A stretch of DNA of 27,180 nt from Pirellulales bacterium (GTDB lineage: Bacteria; Planctomycetota; Planctomycetia; Pirellulales; JALHLM01), in assembly GCA_022844585.1 (NCBI GenBank), contig JALHLM010000013.1:1-27180 (forward strand). The letters are read 5' to 3'. The translations under genes and the position numbers were made by a program. Positions 17,214-24,532 of the stretch are shown in pieces (position 1 is the first letter of the stretch; each line of letters starts with the position of its first letter). The notes beneath the pieces are model-generated. The model made no database searches. It saw only the letters and a program-made list of their open reading frames with translations, and had not been told where the DNA came from.

Positions 17214-20200
17214 ATGGGGCATCCGCTTGAACAACGGGTCGAGGCCGTGCGCCGCCAGGCGCTGCGGTTGCTGCGGCGCGGGGCGGCGCTTCAGTGGTTG
17301 GCCGCGACGTTGCTCGTCGTGGCGGCGGCGTTAAGTATTGACGCGTTGTTCCGCTTCGAGGACCGCGGCCTGCGCGTGATCGTGGCCGGCGCTTGCTGGG
17401 TAGCAGTCGGCTGGCTGATCGGCCGCTTGCTTTGGCCGTCGTTCTCGGCGAACATTTCCGCGCTCCAGGTCGCGCTCCGCGTGGAGGATTGCTTCCCCGA
17501 GCTGAAACATCGGCTGGCCAGCGCGATCGAATTCCTGGCGCAGCCGCTCGACGATGAACTGGCGGGCTCCGCAGCGCTGCGACGCGGCGTGGTGATCGAT
17601 GCCCAGGCGCTGAGCGAAGGAGTCGACTACGCGGCGGTCATCGACCGGCGACCGGCCCGACGCGCGGCCTGGCTGTGCGGGGGTGTGATTGCCATGCTGA
17701 GCGCGCTGGTGGCGGCGGACTTTGCGATCCATCTGCGGCAAGGGCGGCCCGCGACAACAGTGCTGGCGCTCAAGAGACTTTTGTTGCCGTGGAACTCCGT
17801 GGAATGGCCGCGCACGAATCATTTCGCGGTGCGGAAGGCCGTCGATCGCGTCGCGCTGGGTGATGTGTTCGAAGTCGAAGTGGTCGATCTCTATCAAACG
17901 CCGTTGCCGGACGACGCGAGGATTGAGTTCCGCACTAACGACGCCAGTACGGTCATCAGCGCACCGCTGCAAATTGTCGACAAGGTGACCGTCGCGCGGC
18001 GCGAGCAAGTCGAACAACCGTTCGCGTATCGCATCGTCGGCGGCGACGACCACACGTTCCCTTGGACCGAGGTTCAGGTGCTGGCGCCGCCCAAGATGGC
18101 GCGGTTGCAGGTCAAACTGCATTACCCGACCTACTTGGGTTGGCAGCCCGAGGCCTCGCCGCCGCTCGTGCGAGCGTGGCGCGGCACTCGCGTCGAACTG
18201 AATGGTGACGCGGACCTGCCATTGAACTCAGCAACAATCTGCCTGGAGAGCGGCGCCCGGCTGCCCGCGACCTTGAGCAAGGATCGGCGCTCATTTCAAC
18301 TCGCAGGCGACGCGGAACAGCCATTCGTCGTGGAGAACACGGACGCCTATTGGATCGAACTCGAATCGACCGACGGCATTCGCGGCGGCGCCAACGAACG
18401 CTACGAAGTGCGGGCATTGGTCGATGTTCCGCCGCGCGTGACCACCACGCGTCCGGCCGCCAACATCTTTGTCACCGCTACGGCGGTGGTGCCTGTCGAC
18501 GTCGCGGTGGCCGACGATTTGGCGATTCATGAGATCGGTTTGCGCTACACGCGCACCGATCAAACGGACGTAGAGCAACCTGAAATCCCCGTCTTTCAAG
18601 GCCCGGCGGATTTCGCCGCGCCGCGGAGCAATGGCCTGCCGACAGGCGATGAACGGCGTGCCACATACGATTGGAATCTTGGGACGCTGGCCCTGTCGCC
18701 GGGAATGCATATCAATTTGGTCGCGTTCGCCAGCGACTATTTGCCGCAGGAAGGGACGAGCACTGAGCGGCGGTTGTCGATCATCACGCCTGAGGAGTTG
18801 CTGGACCGGCTCGCGGAACGCCAGACGCTGGTGCTCAATGAACTGGCTCGGCTACTTCGTTTGCAGCATGAAGCCCATGCACAGATTGAAGGCGTGCAAG
18901 TCGAGTGGAAACACGTCGGGGAATTGCAAGCGTCGAACATCGAGCGGCTCGCGGAGAGCGAACTATTGCAGCGGCAGGTGACGCGCGGGCTTACCGATGC
19001 GCGGGAAGGCGTGCCGGCGCAAGTCGCGGCGGCGATCGCGGATTTGGAAATGAATCGGCTTGATCATCCGGATTCCTGGCGCCAATTGATTGACATCCGT
19101 GACACGCTGAAGCAACTTGGCGACGGCCCGTTGACGAACGTGGAACGCGCATTTACTTCCAGCATCAAGCGGGCGCAGCAGGCGCGTGATGAAACGGCGG
19201 CCGATGCAACGGTCGCCGTGCCCGAGGTGTTGAATGCGGACGTGACGCAGATCGACGCGGGACAGCGGCAGTGCATCACGGAACTCGAAGCGTTACTCGC
19301 GCGACTGACACGCTGGGACGCTTTGCGCCGGCAACTACGGGAGCTGGCTCAGCTGAAGCAAGATCAAGCCGGGCTTGCGAATCAAACGCTGGAAATCGGC
19401 CGGCAGACCTTGGCGCGCAGCTTGCGCGACTTGGCTCCACAGGAACGCGCCGAATTGGAGCGATTGTCGCTGGCGCAAGGAGAATTGGCGCGGCGATTGG
19501 ACAATGCGATGCAGGCCTTGGGACAGGCCGCGGCCGATTTGGAATCGGCCGATCCCACGGCGTCGCAAACGATCCACGACGCCCTCGCCAACGCACGCCG
19601 CGACGCGGTATCGGGCGCGATGCGCTCCGCCGGTCAAGGGGTCGCCGAAAACCAGATCGGCCAGGCGGCGGAGTTGCAGGAGCGCGCTGTCGCGGCGATT
19701 GATTCGCTGTTGAATGCGCTGACGAATCGACGGGAACAGGAGTTGACGAAGCTTGTCGACAAGCTGCGCAAGGCGGAAGCGGAGTTAAACCAGCTACGCG
19801 ACGCGCAAACGGCGATCGGAGAAAAACTGGCGGCTGCGGCGCAGGACGGCGAGCAGGCATCGCGCGAAGCGTTGAAACAGCTCTCGGCCGAACAGCGGGA
19901 GTTGATGGAAGCAGCGCATCGGCAGTCGCGCGAGTTGGAGCGGCTACAAGCTACCGACGGCGCGAAAAGCGTCGATGCAGCAGCAGAATCGATGCAAAAC
20001 GCCGCGACCAATGCCGATGCCAACGCGACGCAATACGCCGCCGAACAGGCCGAGCAGGCGAAACGCGATCTTGAAGCCGCGCAACGAGCCGTGGCCGAAG
20101 CGCGCCAACAGGCCGAGCAGCAGATGGCCGAACAAACGCTCCAGCAATTGCAAGAATCGCTGCGATTGCTCGCGGATCGTCAGCAGCAGGTGCTCACTTC

Positions 20201-20828
20201 GACGGAACAACTTGAAACGCGACGTCGCGAAACCGGCGCCTGGTCGCGCGCGGAATTAACGGAGCTTCGCGCGCTTTCGCAATCGCAGCAAGAGTTGAGC
20301 GCCACGACCGGTACGGCCGCCGAGGGCGTGGCCGCTTCGCCGGTGTTTCAACACGCGTTGCAGCGGGCGGCGGAATCGATGCGATCGGCGTCTGCGCGGC
20401 TCGCGGAACAAGACGCCGGCGAAGTGACGCAACAGGCCGAACGCCGGGCACTTGGGCGGATCGCTCAACTCCGCGACGCGCTGAAGCAGGAGCCATCGCC
20501 CCCGAACGACAAGCAGAACCCGGCCGAAAATTCCGCTTCGCCGGAAGGGGAACCGGCAGAGTCCGCCGCGCAGCCAAAAGAATTGCAGCGTTTGGCCGAG
20601 TTGAAGATGTTGAAGCTGTTGCAAGTCGAGGTGTACGATAGTACGAAGGGGCTCGAGGAACGCCTTCGCCGCCAGGGAAATCTGACCGCGGAAGAACGAT
20701 TGGAACTGGAACAGCTTTCTGCCGAACAGGCCGGGCTCGCCGACATGCTTCGCCAGATGCAAGCTGCGTCGGCAGAATCGGAACCGGAAGACGCCGTTCC
20801 GCCGCCGGAACCGGAGGCGTCGGAATGA
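17214..20828 (+). CDS. DUF4175-like membrane protein with long coiled coil
   Basis: The 1204-aa protein has three N-terminal transmembrane segments (about 25-45, 53-75 and 151-171). A beta-rich extracytoplasmic region of about 350 residues includes the PPKMARLQVKLHYPTYLG stretch. After that comes a very long Ala/Gln/Glu-rich helical and coiled-coil region (about 540-1050) and a conserved-looking end (LKMLKLLQVEVYDST, then a short coil and an acidic Pro/Glu tail). This matches the DUF4175 type, common in planctomycetes and of unknown function. In related genomes such genes often follow MoxR, DUF58 and von Willebrand factor A genes; those are absent upstream here. It heads a four-gene operon, and its TGA overlaps the ATG of the next gene (ATGA), implying coupled translation. 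Start ATG 17214 has only a weak ribosome site. Confidence 0.85.
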   Translation: MGHPLEQRVEAVRRQALRLLRRGAALQWLAATLLVVAAALSIDALFRFEDRGLRVIVAGACWVAVGWLIGRLLWPSFSANISALQVALRVEDCFPELKHRLASAIEFLAQPLDDELAGSAALRRGVVIDAQALSEGVDYAAVIDRRPARRAAWLCGGVIAMLSALVAADFAIHLRQGRPATTVLALKRLLLPWNSVEWPRTNHFAVRKAVDRVALGDVFEVEVVDLYQTPLPDDARIEFRTNDASTVISAPLQIVDKVTVARREQVEQPFAYRIVGGDDHTFPWTEVQVLAPPKMARLQVKLHYPTYLGWQPEASPPLVRAWRGTRVELNGDADLPLNSATICLESGARLPATLSKDRRSFQLAGDAEQPFVVENTDAYWIELESTDGIRGGANERYEVRALVDVPPRVTTTRPAANIFVTATAVVPVDVAVADDLAIHEIGLRYTRTDQTDVEQPEIPVFQGPADFAAPRSNGLPTGDERRATYDWNLGTLALSPGMHINLVAFASDYLPQEGTSTERRLSIITPEELLDRLAERQTLVLNELARLLRLQHEAHAQIEGVQVEWKHVGELQASNIERLAESELLQRQVTRGLTDAREGVPAQVAAAIADLEMNRLDHPDSWRQLIDIRDTLKQLGDGPLTNVERAFTSSIKRAQQARDETAADATVAVPEVLNADVTQIDAGQRQCITELEALLARLTRWDALRRQLRELAQLKQDQAGLANQTLEIGRQTLARSLRDLAPQERAELERLSLAQGELARRLDNAMQALGQAAADLESADPTASQTIHDALANARRDAVSGAMRSAGQGVAENQIGQAAELQERAVAAIDSLLNALTNRREQELTKLVDKLRKAEAELNQLRDAQTAIGEKLAAAAQDGEQASREALKQLSAEQRELMEAAHRQSRELERLQATDGAKSVDAAAESMQNAATNADANATQYAAEQAEQAKRDLEAAQRAVAEARQQAEQQMAEQTLQQLQESLRLLADRQQQVLTSTEQLETRRRETGAWSRAELTELRALSQSQQELSATTGTAAEGVAASPVFQHALQRAAESMRSASARLAEQDAGEVTQQAERRALGRIAQLRDALKQEPSPPNDKQNPAENSASPEGEPAESAAQPKELQRLAELKMLKLLQVEVYDSTKGLEERLRRQGNLTAEERLELEQLSAEQAGLADMLRQMQAASAESEPEDAVPPPEPEASE
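20813..20817 (+). promoter_or_regulatory. Strong Shine-Dalgarno inside the end of the DUF4175-like gene
   Basis: GGAGG lies seven bases before the ATG at 20825, within the last codons of the upstream gene. With the ATGA overlap it supports coupled translation and fixes the start of the second operon gene. Confidence 0.7.
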
Positions 20829-21463
20829 AGGATTCAATCTTGAACAACCGATTGCTTGTATTTGGTTTCGTCGCCACCACTGCGTGGGTCACGCCGGCGT
20901 TCGCACAGAGCGACGTGGGCGACGATCCTCTCGACGCGGAATTGCTCGAAGGGCTCGCGCCGGAACCTGTCTTGGAGCAAACGGCGGGCGAGGATCTGGG
21001 CGCTGCGGAGAATCCGCTGCTCCGCATGGCCGAGCAGATGCGCACGGTGGGCGAATGGCTCCGCGCCGCGCAGGTCGGTTCGTCGACGCAGCGGGCCCAA
21101 GAGGAGATCATCGCCAATCTCGACCAAATGATCGCGCAGCAACAGAAACAGTGCCAAGGGAGTGGTCAGAAGCCGAGTGCATCCAAACGCCCTGGTGCTG
21201 CCAGCAAACCGGGGTCCTCACAAAAGCCGAGCGATACCGGCGCGCAAGCCGCGGCGGATTCCACCGACACGATGCGCCCCGGCGAGAACGCCCAGCCCGC
21301 CGGCGCGACTCCACAGGATCTGCTCAAGAAAGTGTGGGGGCATCTGCCGGAGCGGCTCCGCGACCGGATGTTGCAGAATCCCGCCGAGCGCTTTTTGCCC
21401 AAGTACGAGCGGGAGATTGAGGCGTACTTCGAGCGATTGGCCGAAACGGATGAATCCGAATGA
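20825..21463 (+). CDS. Small exported protein of the DUF4175 operon
   Basis: The 212-aa protein has a Sec signal peptide (LLVFGFVATTAWVTPAFAQS; cleavage expected after AFA near residue 27). The central part has a helical stretch (about 65-105), then a Ser/Pro/Gln/Lys-rich disordered linker (about 110-160). It ends in a distinctive block, VWGHLPERLRDRMLQN followed by FLPKYEREIEAYFERLAE. I do not know a named family; from memory, similar C-terminal blocks recur in planctomycete proteins at this operon position. It probably acts outside the cytoplasmic membrane with the large coiled-coil protein encoded just before it. Start and stop are secure: ATGA overlap upstream, strong GGAGG, and 33 bases to the next gene. 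Confidence 0.85.
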   Translation: MKDSILNNRLLVFGFVATTAWVTPAFAQSDVGDDPLDAELLEGLAPEPVLEQTAGEDLGAAENPLLRMAEQMRTVGEWLRAAQVGSSTQRAQEEIIANLDQMIAQQQKQCQGSGQKPSASKRPGAASKPGSSQKPSDTGAQAAADSTDTMRPGENAQPAGATPQDLLKKVWGHLPERLRDRMLQNPAERFLPKYEREIEAYFERLAETDESE

Positions 21464-21496
21464 CGCGCGCTTGCTTCGACGCTCGCGAGCTTGCCC

Positions 21497-22549
21497 ATGC
21501 GTGAGTTTTCTCGCCGACGACTGTTGTGCGTTGCCGCCGCGGGCATGATTCCCTGGCAACGCTTGTCTTGGGCGCAAGAGGCCAGTGAGCTCAATCCGGA
21601 ACGATCCGGCGCCACGCTCGTCACGCCGGAGGCCGAGGCGTCGATTGCCCGAGGATTGGCGTTTCTCGCCGAGCGGCAACGCGACGATGGCTCGCTGGGT
21701 TCCGGCGGCTACGCCCGCAACACCGCGGTCTGCGGGCTGGCCGGTTTGGCGTTTATGTCCGGCGGGAGCACGCCGCTGGGCGGACCCTATGCCGTTCAAG
21801 TGAATCGCTGCGTCGATTTTCTGCTGGCGAACACGTCCGACGATGGTTTCATCACCGTTTCGGGCTCCGCGAGTCACGGTCCGATGTACGGCCATGGCTT
21901 CGCGACGATGTTCCTCGCGGAAGTGTACGGCGTCACGATGCAGGCGGACCTGCGCGAGAAATTGTCCAAGGCCGTGGCGTTGATCGTGCGCACGCAGAAC
22001 AAGGACGGCGGTTGGCGCTACCAGCCGCAGCCGAACGAGGCGGATATCTCCGTGACCGTGTGCCAGATCATGGCGCTTCGCGCGGCGCGCAACGCGGGAT
22101 TGCACGTGCCGACGGAGACGATCGACGCCTGCATCAACTACGTACGGCGCAGCCAAAATGGCGACGGCGGATTCATGTACATGATTCAAGGCGGGACCAG
22201 CGCGTTTCCTCGCTCCGCCGCGGGCGTCGTCGCACTCTATAGTGCCGGCGTGTACGAAGGGCCGGAGATCGAACGCGGGCTGGCCTACATCATGGACCAT
22301 CTGCCGCGCGGCGGCGCCGCGAGCCGGGAGAGTCATTATTTCTATGGGCACTACTACGCCGTCCAGGCGATGTGGCACGCCGGCGGCGATTTCTGGGCGA
22401 AATGGTTTCCGGCCATTCGCGACGAGTTGATCGTCCGGCAACAAGCATCCGGCGCCTGGGCCGACGCCATCTGCGCCGAATACGGCACCTCGATGGCGAC
22501 GATCATTCTGCAACTGCCGAACAACTTTCTGCCGATTTTTCAACGATGA
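21497..22549 (+). CDS. Tat-exported terpene-cyclase-fold (prenyltransferase/squalene oxidase repeat) protein, probably non-catalytic
   Basis: The 350-aa protein begins MREFSRRRLLCVAAAG, a twin-arginine signal (SRRRLL then a hydrophobic stretch), with likely cleavage near AQEAS. The mature part is an alpha-alpha barrel of repeated helices with QW-like turns: RQRDDGSLG, TQNKDGGWRY and SQNGDGGFMY. The DxDD proton-donor motif of squalene-hopene cyclases is not seen; the nearest segment reads NEADISVT. It is also about half the length of those cyclases, so cyclase activity is doubtful and a binding or structural role is more likely. It is third in the operon. Its TGA overlaps the ATG of the next gene. 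The chosen ATG avoids a TTG two codons upstream; no strong ribosome site is visible. Confidence 0.87.
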   Translation: MREFSRRRLLCVAAAGMIPWQRLSWAQEASELNPERSGATLVTPEAEASIARGLAFLAERQRDDGSLGSGGYARNTAVCGLAGLAFMSGGSTPLGGPYAVQVNRCVDFLLANTSDDGFITVSGSASHGPMYGHGFATMFLAEVYGVTMQADLREKLSKAVALIVRTQNKDGGWRYQPQPNEADISVTVCQIMALRAARNAGLHVPTETIDACINYVRRSQNGDGGFMYMIQGGTSAFPRSAAGVVALYSAGVYEGPEIERGLAYIMDHLPRGGAASRESHYFYGHYYAVQAMWHAGGDFWAKWFPAIRDELIVRQQASGAWADAICAEYGTSMATIILQLPNNFLPIFQR

Positions 22550-23835
22550 TCGCAAGGCGATACACCGACCCGAAGCGCCAGCGAGGGGGAGTTGACGTCG
22601 ATATCAGCGCAGAGTCGCGCGCTGAATCGACGCCCACACCCCCTCGCTGGCGCTTCGGGTTGGTGTTGGTATTCTTCGCGTTTCAATCGACTGCATTCGG
22701 TCAGGCGACGTCAACTACTTTGCGGAGGTTGGGCCAGCCGTTCAGCGAAGCGACACTTATTGCCGCGGGCGCCGATGGAACGCTGCGCTTTGCAGGTGGC
22801 GAAGAAAAAACATTGCCGGCCAGCGACCTCATTTCCTGGGGTGCGCCGGTCGAGGCGGAAGGAAGTCAGGTACACTTTGCCGACGGCGGCGTATTGGTAG
22901 CTGGATATGCCGGCCTAAAGGAAGACCGGCTCGGAGTCTTTTCCACTATCTTCGGCGACCTGGATCTGCCACTGACGCAACTCGCGGTCGTGGTCTTGCG
23001 CTCGCCGACCGATCCCTGGCGGCGCGACGCCATGCTGCGACGGCTGCTGGAACTCGGCGGAGATACCGATCGCCTCGTACTGGAGAACGGCGATGAGTTG
23101 ACCGGGCTGCTGATCAGCGGGGATGGCGAGAAAATCCAATTGGAATCCACGCTGGGCGCGAAGGCAAAGCAAGCCGTCGACGTGCCGGTCGAGAGCGTCG
23201 CGGCCATCGTGTTCAATCCGGCGCTGCGAGCGAAAGCCCGCGCGAAAACGAACGGGACCTGGCTCGGCCTCAGCGATGGCAGCTTGATTCAAATGGAGGC
23301 TTGGACGCTCGAAGGCGCCAGTCTCGCGTTGACCCGGACCGGCGGAAGTTCGTGGAAATCGACGGTTCCCAAGGCGGTGCGATTCGTCCAACCGCTGGGA
23401 GGGCAGGTACAGTATCTCTCCGACTTGACGCCCGAGGCGTACCGACACGTCCCTTATCTTACGCGCGAGTGGCCGTACCAGTTGGACCGGACCGTCAGCG
23501 GCGCCCGCTTACGGGCCGGCGGGCGGCTTTACGTCAAAGGCGTCGGCATGCACAGCGCTTCGCGACTGACGTTCGCCCTGAACCGCGAATACTCCCGTTT
23601 CGAGGCGGAATTGGCCATCGATGACGAGACGCACGGCCAAGGCAGCGTCGTCGTGCGCGTCTTCGCGGACGCGGAGGAACGCTACCGCAGCCCGATCGTC
23701 CGCGGCGGCGAGGCGCCAGTGGCGATCTCGGTGGACGTCTCCGGCGCTCAGCGCCTGAGTCTCGTCGTCGACCACGCGGATCGAGGAGACCAACTCGACC
23801 GCGCGGACTGGCTGGACGCCCGGCTTATCAAGTAG
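22546..23835 (+). CDS. Exported NPCBM-domain protein; N-terminus built from a palindromic repeat
   Basis: The 429-aa product ends in an NPCBM (novel putative carbohydrate-binding module) domain at about 290-429, recognisable from GGRLYVKGVGMHS, FEAELAIDDET and VVVRVFADAE. Residues 55-280 are beta-rich, with repeated G-D-E/G-x-L-x-G turns, and unassigned. The start ATG overlaps the previous stop (ATGA), so coupled translation is likely. This start gives 37 unusual residues (YTDPKRQRGG to PPRWRFG) encoded by an inverted repeat, before a hydrophobic core (LVLVFFAF) and a cleavage-like AFGQA at about 50-54. The export signal thus uses Arg residues from the repeat. TTG codons near 22658-22666 are alternative starts, but they would lose the positive charges. 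The role is probably binding to envelope sugars. Confidence 0.82.
   Translation: MIARRYTDPKRQRGGVDVDISAESRAESTPTPPRWRFGLVLVFFAFQSTAFGQATSTTLRRLGQPFSEATLIAAGADGTLRFAGGEEKTLPASDLISWGAPVEAEGSQVHFADGGVLVAGYAGLKEDRLGVFSTIFGDLDLPLTQLAVVVLRSPTDPWRRDAMLRRLLELGGDTDRLVLENGDELTGLLISGDGEKIQLESTLGAKAKQAVDVPVESVAAIVFNPALRAKARAKTNGTWLGLSDGSLIQMEAWTLEGASLALTRTGGSSWKSTVPKAVRFVQPLGGQVQYLSDLTPEAYRHVPYLTREWPYQLDRTVSGARLRAGGRLYVKGVGMHSASRLTFALNREYSRFEAELAIDDETHGQGSVVVRVFADAEERYRSPIVRGGEAPVAISVDVSGAQRLSLVVDHADRGDQLDRADWLDARLIK
22562..22666. repeat. Inverted repeat element, copy 2 of the CCCTCGCTGGCGC family, inside a coding sequence
   Basis: The arms 22562-22588 and 22640-22666 are inverted copies of 27 bases with one mismatch, separated by 51 bases. 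The core GCGCCAGCGAGGG and the GTTGA beginning of the loop match the element at 17014-17182, whose loop is about twice as long. This copy lies wholly in the reading frame of the NPCBM gene, covering codons of about 6 to 41. Confidence 0.9.
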
Positions 23836-23854
23836 CCAGCGACTATTTCCAGAT

Positions 23855-24402
23855 TTCACCACGGAGATCACGGAGGACACGGAGGGGGGAGGAGGAGGAA
23901 AGTGGTACCCTAATGCGCGGACGAGCCAAACCGAGAGCTGGGCTAAGAAATGGCTGAACTAACTGATGGGGACAGGATTTGGAACCGGGCTTGTGGCAGT
24001 GATCAATTACGAACTCTGCCAGGGGACTGTGCCCTGGCCGACATGTTGCGGGCACACAATCTCACGATGAATGGCGGCGTGTTACACGCTGTGGAGTGCC
24101 TAACGGCCAGTGAGCTAGCGGACGCCGAGGCCGGATACCGTTTCTATGGGCTGGGGGAAGTTTCGTTGCTGTTTACGAAGGCACGGTCGCTTTTCGAAGT
24201 GGATGACGAGCTAGAGGATCACGAGCTTCTGTTAGACCGTCGCTACGCTGCGCTCGTCCCGACGGACAGTTTTCTCGCGGATTGCTTTGAAACTCGCCTA
24301 AGGTCGAACCCTTCAGAGTTTGCTCCTCTTCGGCCGCAAGACATGGACTGAGGCACAACCTCAGAATTCCTACGCGTCTCTCTCCGTGTCCTCCGTGGTG
24401 AA
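23855..24402. repeat. Pair of inverted CCACGGAG-type repeats flanking a small gene
   Basis: The left arm begins TTCACCACGGAG at 23855 and continues with further CACGGAGG units to 23889. The right arm, 24377-24402, is its inverse (CTCCGTGTCCTCCGTGGTGAA); 19 of the first 21 positions agree. The arms bracket the 133-aa gene at 23950-24351. They resemble terminal inverted repeats, but no target duplication or transposase is seen. Confidence 0.75.
23950..24351 (+). CDS. 133-aa hypothetical protein, possibly DUF4375/DMP19-like
   Basis: This small soluble protein has no signal peptide or membrane segment. It has a GDCALADMLRAHNLTMNGGVLHAVE stretch, then an alternating helical region ending DRRYAALVPTDSFLADCFE and NPSEFAPL. 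From memory, similar MNGG-VLHA and ERRYAELVP-DS patterns occur in uncharacterised proteins near the DUF4375 (DMP19-like) group, but I cannot verify this, and the function is unknown. Codon use differs from neighbouring genes: CTA, TTA and AGG codons recur in a short gene and third positions are less GC-biased. It sits alone between two operons, enclosed by inverted repeats, which suggests acquisition as a cassette. The ribosome site is weak, but the protein pattern looks real and not random. Confidence 0.68.
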   Translation: MAELTDGDRIWNRACGSDQLRTLPGDCALADMLRAHNLTMNGGVLHAVECLTASELADAEAGYRFYGLGEVSLLFTKARSLFEVDDELEDHELLLDRRYAALVPTDSFLADCFETRLRSNPSEFAPLRPQDMD

Positions 24403-24532
24403 TTCCCCGGAAAGCGCTCGCTTTAGCCGCCCTACGCCGTTTTTCCCCCGTGGGGTATGATTACCGGCTTGAAATTCGGCCCGGCACGGTCGCCGGACGA
24501 CTGGCTCATGGTGGATGCGAAAGCGGATGGCG

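Noticed and set aside
21218..22555. A 445-codon minus-strand frame across the terpene-cyclase-fold gene
   Set aside because: It spans two plus-strand genes with good motifs; its composition is typical of an antisense shadow.
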